Notes: generated by a model not told the origin, from the sequence alone. Numbered from the stretch's first letter, positions 1 through 7,304 are shown. The stretch: DNA of 9,525 bases from Candidatus Altarchaeota archaeon (GCA_030590165.1 JAUUZA010000026.1:1-9525); one strand, 5' to 3'. A program made the numbers and translations.

Positions 1-16
1 ATAGTTAAAATTATAA

Positions 17-1069
17 ATGATTATCTTAAACAATGAGATGTTTCACCACAATGAAAAACCTCAAGAAAGGGAACTTAATGTTAAAGTTGGAGTTTATTTT
101 AAAGAAAATGATAATGAAATTACTGAATTTGAAAAAAAATTTAATAATGCAGGAGACGCAGTAAATTGGATAAAGGAACAAAGAAAACCTTTAAAGTGGA
201 AGAGGGGGCCTAATGGTTATATTGGGCTCATATATCTTGATACTCTTACTAATATTCGATATCTTATAACCCCTCACAGAGAAAATCTTTCTTTCTTAGC
301 CCTTTTTGATCACTTTGATCTTAATGCTGAAACCGGAGCTGAAACAAAAGACGGTAACTTTATTGAAGGTTGGTCAAAAGCAATTTGGCAAGGTGCAGCA
401 ACTGAAGCTGTTTTCTTTAAAGATAATAAAATATTGCTACCTGACGGAAAATACAAAGACATTATTGAAACTGGAAACAAAGATTTTCTTGAAAAAGCGA
501 AACTTGACATAAAAACAAAGACCGTTGAAACAGAATATCCTGAAGTTGGGGAAGAACTTTTAATTAATCGAGGCGGATTCAACGAACGAATTACTTCTTA
601 CTTTACACAAGAGAAAAAAACTTACTCGCTTGAAAGTGGACAAACAATAATTATTAAGGGAGAAGGAGAACCAAAAGGAATAGATTTGGAAGGGGGATAT
701 ACAAAGGAAGGTATTTGGAAACATTTTAATCGAGAGGTTGGGGTCTTAAATTTGAAAACTCAAGTAATGAAAGTATACCAATTGAATAAAAAAACAAACA
801 AACCCGACTTTATTAAAAAATATAAACTTCCTGACTCTAAGTTACTCTATACTGGAAAATTTCTAACATTACTTTTGAATACTTATCATGATAAAAAACT
901 TGGCGGGAAACAAACAAAAAGTAAAAGATGGATTCTTAATTTTTATAAAAAATTAGTAAATAATCCAAAATATGAAACAGATCACGGTGTTGAAAATCAC
1001 TTAGAATTTAGAAAAGATATCTTTGGAAAAGACTATTTCAGCGCATTTACTGCCCCCATAAAAGACTAA
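17..1069 (+). CDS. Hypothetical protein, unrecognised family (350 aa)
   Basis: I do not recognise this protein. It is lysine-rich, soluble-looking, without a signal peptide or membrane segment. Visible features are a charged N-terminus, a mixed hydrophobic core around residues 66-100 (GLIYLDTLTN, then LSFLALFDHFDL), a glycine-rich segment around 214-232, and a basic helical C-terminal part (about 280-315) ending in DYFSAFTAPIKD. There is no Nudix box, Walker motif or nuclease motif that I can name. An in-frame stop at 14-16 shows that the gene begins inside the window. The first ATG at 17 is given here; the in-frame ATG at 38 (Met8) is a real alternative, because the AT-rich box at 5-16 would then sit about 21 nt upstream, the spacing seen at other genes here. 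It is followed on the same strand by two more unknown genes. Coding status is well supported by the length of the frame; function is unknown. Confidence 0.8.
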   Translation: MIILNNEMFHHNEKPQERELNVKVGVYFKENDNEITEFEKKFNNAGDAVNWIKEQRKPLKWKRGPNGYIGLIYLDTLTNIRYLITPHRENLSFLALFDHFDLNAETGAETKDGNFIEGWSKAIWQGAATEAVFFKDNKILLPDGKYKDIIETGNKDFLEKAKLDIKTKTVETEYPEVGEELLINRGGFNERITSYFTQEKKTYSLESGQTIIIKGEGEPKGIDLEGGYTKEGIWKHFNREVGVLNLKTQVMKVYQLNKKTNKPDFIKKYKLPDSKLLYTGKFLTLLLNTYHDKKLGGKQTKSKRWILNFYKKLVNNPKYETDHGVENHLEFRKDIFGKDYFSAFTAPIKD

Positions 1070-1108
1070 GTAATTAAGCGGGAAAAAAGGAATTAAACTC
1101 CAATATTC

Positions 1109-1116
1109 TTTTAATT
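1109..1116 (+). promoter_or_regulatory. TATA-like box for the 1137 gene
   Basis: TTTTAATT ends 20 nt before the ATG at 1137, and no Shine-Dalgarno sequence lies between. This matches the leaderless promoter geometry seen elsewhere in the window and suggests that the 1137 gene starts its own transcript rather than depending on the gene ending at 1069. Confidence 0.45.
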
Positions 1117-1136
1117 ATTGAAAAGTACCTAGTGTA

Positions 1137-2012
1137 ATGATTAAGACCCCTCAAATTCATAGATTCGAAAGGCGTAAGGGCATTCATTTTGATGAAAACG
1201 ATTATGATGTTGTTGATTACTACTTAGGTGGTTTTAATGGTGGCGTCCAAAACAAAGATTTTGAAATTTATACTCAAGACAAAAAACTTGATTCTGAAAA
1301 ATTAAACAGAATTTTCTCATATCGTTCAAAAGATGGAAGACGAACTCTTCTTGGGAGGGGTACATTTAATTATCAAGACACAAAAACAGTAAGTCACATT
1401 CTTTCAAAAATAGAAAAAAAGGAAGAAATTGCTCTCGCTTGCTTAGTGAGTGAAGATTCAACAATTTATTTTAAAGATTATGAAAAAAGGGGAAAATTTA
1501 AAGATTATAAAGGGAAAAAAATGAATAGGAAGGAAATTGAAACAAATCACACTTTCTTAGAAAGTATTGTTGCACTTAGTACTGTCTTAAAAAAAATTTA
1601 TGACCCATTTAATGACATCAAAGAAAATTGGAGTATTTTTCTTGAAAATGAAACCCCCAAAGAAAATATTGCAATAGGTTCAATCTACACTCTTCCTTTT
1701 TCTGACGAGGGTCGAGTAACAGATTCAATTATTGTAGCACAGGGAAAAAATTCAAAACGGGTTGTTGAAGGAATTACACAAACAAAAAGTGATGATTATG
1801 ACAAAACAAAAAAATGGAAAGAAATTAGTTATTTTGCCAGAGAAGGAATACCGTTAATTGAAAATGCCAGTCCTGAAACAACACTTAGAGTTGCAATGGC
1901 CTCGGCGGTAGCCTATGGCCCTCTTTTTGACGGTTATACTCAATTGACACTCGGTAAATATAAAATAGAAAAAAAACCAGACAGTAAATTTTGTTTATAT
2001 GAAAGAGGTTAG
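1137..2012 (+). CDS. Hypothetical protein, unrecognised family (291 aa)
   Basis: I do not recognise this protein. It is charged, with a lysine-rich middle (residues about 91-135, many K/E/D), no signal peptide and no membrane segment. A small glycine patch (LGGFNGG, residues 30-36) lies near the N-terminus. A hydrophobic stretch in the C-terminal part (about 250-272, AMASAVAYGPLF) looks like a packed helix rather than a transmembrane span. Residues 155-161 read YDPFNDI, resembling INPFNDF in the next protein. The ATG at 1137 lacks a ribosome binding site but has a TATA-like box 20 nt upstream, so the message is probably leaderless. The stop is 5 nt before the next gene, which implies cotranscription. 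Function unknown; coding status is strong. Confidence 0.8.
   Translation: MIKTPQIHRFERRKGIHFDENDYDVVDYYLGGFNGGVQNKDFEIYTQDKKLDSEKLNRIFSYRSKDGRRTLLGRGTFNYQDTKTVSHILSKIEKKEEIALACLVSEDSTIYFKDYEKRGKFKDYKGKKMNRKEIETNHTFLESIVALSTVLKKIYDPFNDIKENWSIFLENETPKENIAIGSIYTLPFSDEGRVTDSIIVAQGKNSKRVVEGITQTKSDDYDKTKKWKEISYFAREGIPLIENASPETTLRVAMASAVAYGPLFDGYTQLTLGKYKIEKKPDSKFCLYERG
2005..2009 (+). promoter_or_regulatory. Ribosome binding site for the 2018 gene
   Basis: GAGGT lies 8 nt before the ATG at 2018, within the last codons of the upstream gene. It fixes the start and contrasts with first genes in this window, which lack such a site. Confidence 0.55.
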
Positions 2013-2017
2013 TAATT

Positions 2018-2509
2018 ATGAACAATTCCAAAAAGTCAAAGCAATACGAAAACGAAGTTTCAGAATTTTTATATTTAATTCACAAAAAACTCAAAGTCTC
2101 AAATCCTAGAAAACCAAATCTCGGAGAATATTTAAAAAAAGCATTAATTGAAAGATACGAATTAATTAATCCATTTAATGATTTTCTTTCCTTCGCTCAC
2201 GGAGACAAAGAAACCAAAGAAGCAAATAAAAGATGGTATTGTAGACTTAAGTATGTTGAATACATACGAGAATTTCCTAAAAGAGATAAAATTAAATTTC
2301 GAAGACTTAAGGACCTAAATCTTACTAAATATTTAGAAGGGGTTATTAATGAAAAATTTGAGTCTGAAGATAAATTTAAAAATTGGATAAATACTGAAGA
2401 TTACAAAACACAAGTTTTCTTTCATGACAATAATAAATTTGTATTATATCGAAGAAATGACGGATACACCCTCTCTTTCCCAAGTTTAAATAAAAACGAG
2501 AATAAATAA
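2018..2509 (+). CDS. Hypothetical protein, unrecognised family (163 aa)
   Basis: I do not recognise this small basic protein. It looks mostly helical up to about residue 125, followed by a likely short beta-strand tail (VFFHDNNKFVLYRR, about 133-146). It has many lysines and arginines, which could fit nucleic-acid binding, but nothing shows that directly. INPFNDF (50-56) resembles YDPFNDI in the preceding protein; the similarity covers only a few residues. The start is supported by a Shine-Dalgarno-like GAGGT at 2005-2009 inside the end of the upstream gene, 8 nt before the ATG, as expected for an internal operon gene. It converges on apgM, with 33 nt between the two stop codons. Confidence 0.78.
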   Translation: MNNSKKSKQYENEVSEFLYLIHKKLKVSNPRKPNLGEYLKKALIERYELINPFNDFLSFAHGDKETKEANKRWYCRLKYVEYIREFPKRDKIKFRRLKDLNLTKYLEGVINEKFESEDKFKNWINTEDYKTQVFFHDNNKFVLYRRNDGYTLSFPSLNKNENK

Positions 2510-2530
2510 ACACTTTGAAAAACTATTGAA

Positions 2531-2542
2531 ATTAAAAAATAA
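2531..2542 (-). terminator. Poly-T terminator of the eno-apgM operon
   Basis: Read on the minus strand, the bases just after the apgM stop include TTTTTT (complement of 2534-2539) in a T-rich setting. Archaeal RNA polymerase terminates at such U-tracts without needing a hairpin. This is an inference from composition. Confidence 0.4.
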
Positions 2543-3742
2543 TTATTTCCCAATTTCAGGCATTCTCCCTGCCATATTCGCAAGCATTGGGATAATATCA
2601 AGTGCAGTCAACTGACCCGCTCCACCATCGAGTGAATAAGATTCTCCAAATTTTTTTACTCTATCTTTTGTAACATTTGTTCCATAAAATAAAACAGGAA
2701 CTTTATCACCAGAATGTGTTTTCAACGAACAGGGAGTAGCATGGTCTCCCGTTATTGCTATCGCTAAATTATCTTTATTGAGTAGGATTTTTAGTAAGCC
2801 ATCAATTTTCTCAATTTCTTTCACTTTTTCTTTTAATTTTCCGTCGTGTCCATAAGTGTCTGTTTTTTTGAAATGAATAAAAAAGAAATCAAAATCATGT
2901 AAATACTTTAATGCCGTTGGAATTTTGTCTTCATCTACTTCAACTTTCATAGTTTTCATCCCAGCAAATCTGGCAGCACCAAGATAAAGAGATTCTCTCG
3001 CAATACCTAGGGTTTTGAGTCCAATCTTACTTCCCAAACTTTCAACTTCTATATATTTCCCAGCACCTCTCAAGAGTAATCCATTTGCCGGCTTTAACCC
3101 GTGTTTTTTTCGTTTACGATTAAATTCGCTTTTATTCATTACCTTTTTTGTGGTTTCATAAAGCCACTTCATAAGTTTAAGTTCGGGTCCCTTTTTTGGA
3201 AAAACCAAGGGAAGCCCCTTTATTTGTGGGTCCATATCGGGAATATCCACACCTTTCTTCCATTTTTTTACTACAAGTGCTCCCCTATGACCACAACTAT
3301 GTTTTAATATAATCTTCAATCTAAACGGATTTTTTTTCAGAGCTAAATTCACTTCTTTTGTAATTTCAACCAAATATTTATCATCTCTTCCAGCTCTTCT
3401 GTCAAGTACTATGTCTCTATTACCCATGGTTGCAAAATTCACTCTGAAACACAAATCATCTTTTTCAAGCTTAAAATCCATGCCAAGTGACTCAATGACA
3501 CCCCTTCCTGGATACTCGTCTAAATCATATCCAAATAATAAATTATGAGCAATTCCTGAACCAACAGGGATTCCTGGTTTCATTGGAAAATGAAATCCAG
3601 TCATTCCATTTCTTACCATTTTATCCATAACTGGTGTTTTAGCAGCTTCAAGTGGTGTTTTATTACGAAGTGATTTGTATTTTCTATCACCCAAACCATC
3701 AATAATAACTAAAACCAATTGCGGACCCGGAAGCATATTCAT
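2543..3742 (-). CDS. apgM: 2,3-bisphosphoglycerate-independent phosphoglycerate mutase, archaeal type
   Basis: This enzyme interconverts 3-phosphoglycerate and 2-phosphoglycerate in cytosolic glycolysis/gluconeogenesis. At 399 aa it has the usual ApgM length (about 400-410). Metal and catalytic motifs of the alkaline phosphatase superfamily are present in order: IIDGLGD (metal Asp15), TPLEAAKTP (29-37), GIPVGSGIAH with the likely nucleophile Ser62, FGYDLDEYPGRG (70-81), LLRGAGK (223-229), KTDTYGHDG (Asp295, His299), TGDHATPC (Asp333, His334) and THSGDKVPV (His343). The residue after Ser62 is Gly where I recall Asp in the well-studied archaeal enzymes. The ATG overlaps the enolase stop as ATGA, and a Shine-Dalgarno GAGGAG lies 8 nt upstream inside eno, so the two genes are translationally coupled. 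The next enzyme in the pathway is encoded directly upstream. Identification is secure. Confidence 0.94.
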   Translation of the reverse strand: MNMLPGPQLVLVIIDGLGDRKYKSLRNKTPLEAAKTPVMDKMVRNGMTGFHFPMKPGIPVGSGIAHNLLFGYDLDEYPGRGVIESLGMDFKLEKDDLCFRVNFATMGNRDIVLDRRAGRDDKYLVEITKEVNLALKKNPFRLKIILKHSCGHRGALVVKKWKKGVDIPDMDPQIKGLPLVFPKKGPELKLMKWLYETTKKVMNKSEFNRKRKKHGLKPANGLLLRGAGKYIEVESLGSKIGLKTLGIARESLYLGAARFAGMKTMKVEVDEDKIPTALKYLHDFDFFFIHFKKTDTYGHDGKLKEKVKEIEKIDGLLKILLNKDNLAIAITGDHATPCSLKTHSGDKVPVLFYGTNVTKDRVKKFGESYSLDGGAGQLTALDIIPMLANMAGRMPEIGK

Positions 3743-4878
3743 TCTAAACTCTCCTCAATTCTAAGAAGTTGGTTATATTTAGCAGTTCTTTCACTCCTTG
3801 CCGGAGCTCCTGCTTTAATAAATGGTGATTCCGTAATTGCAGCAAAATCTGCTATAAAACTGCTTTCAGTTTCTCCCGACCTATGAGAAATTATCCAACT
3901 CCACCCTGCCTTCCTACAAAAATTAATTGCATTGAGTGTTTCAGTAATTGTTCCTATTTGATTAGGTTTTACTAAGAGGGCATTAATTGACTTAAGTTTG
4001 TGAGCCTGTTCAATTAATTCCAAATTTGTTACAGTGATGTCATCCCCAACTATCAAAGATTTCGTTTTTCTCAACAATTGAGAAAAACCATTAAAATTTT
4101 CTTCATGAAGTGGGTCTTCAATTGAAAATAAATTAAACTTTTTTGAAATCTCACTAATATAATCAATATAATCTTCAATAGATAATTTCCAACTATCAAT
4201 TGAATACTCTCCTTCATTAAAGTATGAAGAGGCAGCACAATCCAATGCAATTGAAACTTCTCCTTTTCGCCCAACTTCCTCAATTGCTTTTTCAATCAAC
4301 ATAAGGGCTTCCTCAGTTGTCTTCAATGGGGGCGCAAAACCACCTTCGTCTCCAACATTAATTGCAGAACTTCCATATTTTTTTTCTAAAATCTTTTTTA
4401 GTGCATCATATACATCCAAAGCAATTTGTATTTTATCTGAAAACTTTTCAGCCTTCAAAGGAACTATCATAAATTCTTGAATTGAAAGGTCATTCCCAGC
4501 ATGCATTCCCCCATTAATAATATTCAACATTGGAGTTGGAAGTGAAATTGCTTTTTGTTGTTCTGATTGAAAATATGCAATTGAAGTTGCGAGTATAAGG
4601 TCAACCCCAAACTTCTCTTTATTTTTCCCACCAGATTCAATCAAAAAATTATCTAACTCTTCTTGGTTCTGAAACTCATGATGTTTAATTATACTTTTGA
4701 ATTCAATAAATTTTTTCATACTTTGTTCTGCTGAAATTTGAACGGCTTCATTCTTTCCCCTGCTCTTCCCCGCAGGAACACTTGCTCTAAACCATTTTCC
4801 CTTTCTTTTCAATTCAATTTCAATTGCCCACTTAGCTCGAGAATTAATAATTTTTCTTGCTCTGATGTCGTCTATCAT
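3739..4878 (-). CDS. eno: Enolase (phosphopyruvate hydratase), compact form
   Basis: Enolase dehydrates 2-phosphoglycerate to phosphoenolpyruvate with Mg2+. All key residues are visible: Ser39 in the mobile loop (VPAGKSRG), His126 (GGMHAGND), Glu135 (QEFM), Glu178 (NVGDEGGFAPP), metal ligands Asp213, Glu254 (SIEDP) and Asp279 (VGDD), base Lys304 (VKPNQIGT), His332-Arg333-Ser334 (SHRSGETE) and Lys355. Spacings between most of these match yeast enolase. The protein is only 379 aa against the usual 410-430: about 33 residues are missing between Ser39 and His126 in the N-terminal domain, and about 8 between Asp213 and Glu254. The usual DSRGNPTVE signature has become NSRAKWAIE. The start at 4878 has a TATA-like box 22 nt upstream. 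It is the first gene of the operon with apgM (ATGA overlap). I expect an active, divergent enolase. Confidence 0.93.
   Translation of the reverse strand: MIDDIRARKIINSRAKWAIEIELKRKGKWFRASVPAGKSRGKNEAVQISAEQSMKKFIEFKSIIKHHEFQNQEELDNFLIESGGKNKEKFGVDLILATSIAYFQSEQQKAISLPTPMLNIINGGMHAGNDLSIQEFMIVPLKAEKFSDKIQIALDVYDALKKILEKKYGSSAINVGDEGGFAPPLKTTEEALMLIEKAIEEVGRKGEVSIALDCAASSYFNEGEYSIDSWKLSIEDYIDYISEISKKFNLFSIEDPLHEENFNGFSQLLRKTKSLIVGDDITVTNLELIEQAHKLKSINALLVKPNQIGTITETLNAINFCRKAGWSWIISHRSGETESSFIADFAAITESPFIKAGAPARSERTAKYNQLLRIEESLE
3751..3756 (-). promoter_or_regulatory. Ribosome binding site of apgM inside eno
   Basis: On the minus strand these bases read GAGGAG, 8 nt before the apgM ATG at 3742. 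The site supports translation of apgM from the eno-apgM transcript and supports this start over the Met codon two triplets downstream. Confidence 0.6.
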
Positions 4879-4900
4879 TAATCAAAATTGTCAAGACGCG

Positions 4901-4909
4901 TTATTAAAC
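4901..4909 (-). promoter_or_regulatory. TATA-like box for eno-apgM
   Basis: On the minus strand this reads GTTTAATAA, ending 22 nt before the eno ATG. There is no Shine-Dalgarno in between, which fits a leaderless operon transcript. It lies only 5 bp from the box of the divergent phosphorylase gene. Confidence 0.5.
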
Positions 4910-4914
4910 TTACC

Positions 4915-4922
4915 TTATACAT
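4915..4922 (+). promoter_or_regulatory. TATA-like box for the glucan phosphorylase gene
   Basis: TTATACAT lies 25 nt upstream of the ATG at 4948, with no Shine-Dalgarno between. It lies inside the longer frame that could start at the TTG at 4888, which argues that the true start is 4948. Confidence 0.5.
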
Positions 4923-4947
4923 AAATACCCCCAAATCTCGTCTTATC

Positions 4948-6402
4948 ATGAGTATTTTGCTAGTTTCAATGGAAGCCGCATTGAAGAACGAAGTAAACAC
5001 ATACGCAGGTGGATTAGGCATCCTAGTTGGAGATAAACTTCGCGCAGCTCGTGACATGAAACTTGATTTAGATGTAATTACCTTTGCTTATCCAGGTGGA
5101 TATGTCAAACACAAGATTGAAAATGATAAAATTTTATGTGAGCCAAATCCATACAACCCAAGAAAATTTTTCAAAGTTCATGATGAATTTAATCTTAAAA
5201 CAAAATTTGGAAATATTCCAATTACTTTACTAAGAGGAAAAAATTCTTGGTTAATCCAAACAGATTTTGCTAAAAGATTGTACATAGAAAAAAATGATGA
5301 AGCTAGATTAAAAAAAGAAATAATTTTTGGTCTTACTGCAGCTAAAGTTTTGAAAGAAAATAACTATGACATTTTACACTTGGAAGAAAGTCATGCCGCT
5401 TTCATTGTCCCAAAAATTCAGAAAAAAAGAAGAATGGTATTTACAACTCACACCCCATTACCTCATGGACATGAAGTCTGGCCTAAAAACGACGTTAAAA
5501 AATTATTCGGAAAAACTGAAAATAATTTAACAAAACTTGCTCTATCGCGTGCTGATTATGTTAATTGTGTTTCACGTATGCATCGTGATGTTGCAAATGA
5601 ACACCTCGGTGGACGTGCGGATTATGTCACAAATGGTGTTCATATTTCATGGATGCATAAAAAAATTCAAAAACTTGCAGGAACTTCTCCTGAAAAATTA
5701 ATATATGCTCATTCACTTAGTACTGATAAAATTGCAAGTGAAAAAGATAAGATGCGACGAACTCTTGCTAGATTCATAAATGAAAATGCTTTCAAAAATA
5801 AAGAATTTAAGGAAGATGTTCTTACAATTGGAATTGCAAGGCGTTTTACTGGATACAAACGACTTGATATGATACTAAAAGAACTCTCAGTGCTAGAAAA
5901 TATGGCTGAGAAAACTCCTCTACAGATTGTTTTCGCAGGAATGGCTCATCCTAATGATATTTCTGGAATTAAAATGATTGAATATGTAATTGGAATCATT
6001 GAACATGCTAAACATGTTTCACTTGCTTACTTACCTTATTATGACATGGAAATTGCTAAAACTATGATTGCAGGAAGTGATGTTTGGTTAAATCTTCCTT
6101 ATGAAGAAAAAGAAGCAAGTGGAACAAGTTGGATGAAAGCTATGATGAATGGAACAATTTTAATTTCAACACAATCTGGGTCAGTTCCAGAATTTTCAGT
6201 CCATAATGAAAATTCACTCCTCTTACCATACGGTGATTCTGAAATTCAAAGAAAAACTTTATTAAAAAATATTAAATTACTCAGCCTAATGGGAGACAGA
6301 AGATTTGAAATGGCAAGAAATGCAATTGCAACTTCAAGCAGACTGACAGCCAAGAGAATGATGAATGAATATCTTAGTCGTGCTTATTTACTTGAAATAT
6401 AA
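4948..6402 (+). CDS. glgP: Alpha-glucan phosphorylase, short archaeal GT35 type
   Basis: The predicted enzyme phosphorolyses alpha-1,4-glucan to glucose-1-phosphate using PLP. GT35 motifs appear in order from Met1 at 4948: YAGGLGILVGDKL (19-31), HLEESHAAF (144-152), FTTHTPLPHGH (165-175), NCVSRMH (206-212), TNGVHISW (228-235), IGIARRFTGYKR (294-305), IVFAGMAHP (327-335), DVWLNLP (378-384) and EASGTSWMK (389-397), where Lys397 is the expected PLP-binding lysine. Trp395 replaces the common Gly. At 484 aa it is much shorter than typical GT35 enzymes (about 550-850). The frame extends to a TTG at 4888, but the preceding 20 residues look non-conserved and cover the promoter, so I use the ATG at 4948. 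It is divergent from eno-apgM and overlaps the end of the next, convergent gene by 19 bp. The family is clear; the exact substrate (glycogen, maltodextrin or another glucan) is inferred. Confidence 0.85.
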   Translation: MSILLVSMEAALKNEVNTYAGGLGILVGDKLRAARDMKLDLDVITFAYPGGYVKHKIENDKILCEPNPYNPRKFFKVHDEFNLKTKFGNIPITLLRGKNSWLIQTDFAKRLYIEKNDEARLKKEIIFGLTAAKVLKENNYDILHLEESHAAFIVPKIQKKRRMVFTTHTPLPHGHEVWPKNDVKKLFGKTENNLTKLALSRADYVNCVSRMHRDVANEHLGGRADYVTNGVHISWMHKKIQKLAGTSPEKLIYAHSLSTDKIASEKDKMRRTLARFINENAFKNKEFKEDVLTIGIARRFTGYKRLDMILKELSVLENMAEKTPLQIVFAGMAHPNDISGIKMIEYVIGIIEHAKHVSLAYLPYYDMEIAKTMIAGSDVWLNLPYEEKEASGTSWMKAMMNGTILISTQSGSVPEFSVHNENSLLLPYGDSEIQRKTLLKNIKLLSLMGDRRFEMARNAIATSSRLTAKRMMNEYLSRAYLLEI

Positions 6403-7247
6403 AAATCTAAAGCTGTCGGAAGATTTTCAAATGAGTTTTTTATTTCAAAAAGCCCCAAAACTTTTTCTTTATAAATTTCAGCCTCAGGAAGTTTTGAAAT
6501 TTCTTCCCTCAATTTATTAGTCATATATGTTCTTGTTCCTTGTTTAAATTGTTCTTGTTTAGACAAAACAGGCAGACTCGAAACAAATTTCAAATAATCG
6601 CGAACCATTTTTTGCAGAACTACTGTTTTTACTTCTCTCTTCTCAGAAGAGTAAATTACTTTCTCATAATCGTCTGCCATTTTATTATAAAATTTTTCAC
6701 TTTCTTTTATTTCTTTTTTAAAATCTTGTTTTGCTTTTTCATCAAATTGGTTTAACCTAAAATAAGCTTCAAACTTTTTTTTATCTTGCATCTGTCTTCT
6801 TTTCACATTATATTTTATATTTTTTAAGTGAATTTGTTTTCGGATATTATTTTTTGTTATTTTCAATTCAATTAATCCATCTACATAATCAACGTAATTA
6901 ATAAAACCCTCAACAACTAAATTTCCCGCAGATTCGAGTGCTTTTTGTTTTTTAACTCCGTCTGAATTCAAATAAAAAGAGTTTTTACCTTTGACAACAT
7001 CTCTATTTAATTCGACATCTTTAGAATATAAATTATAAGCCCTAAAACAAGCTTTATAATGACCTATTGATTCTTGTTCAAAAATTTCTTTAGTAATTTT
7101 CACACCATTAATTTTTTTCGGATTTTCTAAATCTCGAGCTAGTGTTTTTTTAATTATTTTACCTGAATTTTCAGAGGTAATTCTTAACCCTGCTAATAAT
7201 TGATAAGCTTCAACACCCGGAGGACGATCACCTTGTTCTAATGCCAT
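6384..7247 (-). CDS. Hypothetical protein, unrecognised family (287 aa)
   Basis: I do not recognise this protein. It is very rich in lysine and glutamate and looks mainly helical, with no signal peptide or membrane span. The N-terminus (residues 1-24, GDRPPGVEAYQLLAGLRI) is less charged and looks conserved. Residues about 150-200 (KRRQMQDKKKFEAYF through DYEKVIYSSEK) are dense in K/E/D and could form a coiled coil. One strand-like stretch with YVDYVDGLIELKI lies at 118-130. The ATG at 7247 has no Shine-Dalgarno but has a TATA-type element 20 nt upstream that is nearly identical to that of the next gene upstream, so the two may be co-regulated. The last 19 bp overlap the end of the convergent phosphorylase gene. 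Function unknown. Confidence 0.78.
   Translation of the reverse strand: MALEQGDRPPGVEAYQLLAGLRITSENSGKIIKKTLARDLENPKKINGVKITKEIFEQESIGHYKACFRAYNLYSKDVELNRDVVKGKNSFYLNSDGVKKQKALESAGNLVVEGFINYVDYVDGLIELKITKNNIRKQIHLKNIKYNVKRRQMQDKKKFEAYFRLNQFDEKAKQDFKKEIKESEKFYNKMADDYEKVIYSSEKREVKTVVLQKMVRDYLKFVSSLPVLSKQEQFKQGTRTYMTNKLREEISKLPEAEIYKEKVLGLFEIKNSFENLPTALDFYISSK
6436..6441 (+). terminator. Possible T-tract terminator of the phosphorylase gene
   Basis: TTTTTT, followed by ATTTC, lies 33 nt after the phosphorylase stop. It is inside the 3' end of the convergent gene, so this is a weak call based only on composition. Confidence 0.25.
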
Positions 7248-7267
7248 CTAAATCCTAATTAAATAAG

Positions 7268-7286
7268 AATAAAAAGGTTACTACTC
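7268..7286 (-). promoter_or_regulatory. Promoter element (TATA plus upstream motif) of the 7247 gene
   Basis: The minus strand reads GAGTAGTAACCTTTTTATT, ending 20 nt before the ATG at 7247. It matches the element at 7733-7751 in 16 of 19 positions with the same spacing. The TTTTTATT part would be the TATA box and the AAC just before it may belong to a BRE. The T-run could also end transcription of the gene at 7712-7320. Confidence 0.5.
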
Positions 7287-7288
7287 TG

Positions 7289-7304
7289 GAGATTATTTAA
7301 TCTC
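7289..7304. repeat. Perfect inverted repeat, possible operator
   Basis: GAGATTA-TT-TAATCTC has two perfect 7-bp arms with a 2-bp spacer. It lies just upstream of the promoter element of the 7247 gene and 15 bp past the stop of the 7712-7320 gene. A dimeric regulator could bind such a site; an RNA hairpin is less likely because the loop would be too small. Confidence 0.35.

Noticed and set aside
310-582. Open frame on the minus strand inside the first gene
   Set aside because: Antisense shadow of a longer and better-supported coding frame; no promoter or recognisable motif.
17-1069. First gene as a Nudix-type hydrolase (AATEAVFF region)
   Set aside because: The Nudix box spacing and the REXXEE core are absent.
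3101-3307. Plus-strand open frame inside apgM
   Set aside because: Antisense shadow of a conserved enzyme gene.
4888-4947. Extension of the phosphorylase reading frame to a TTG start
   Set aside because: The 20 extra residues cover the predicted TATA box, the TTG lacks a ribosome binding site, and conserved GT35 sequence begins just after the ATG at 4948.
6540-6755. Phenylalanine-rich open frame on the plus strand, superficially like a membrane peptide
   Set aside because: The Phe/Leu content comes from reading lysine/glutamate codons of the 7247 gene on the opposite strand.
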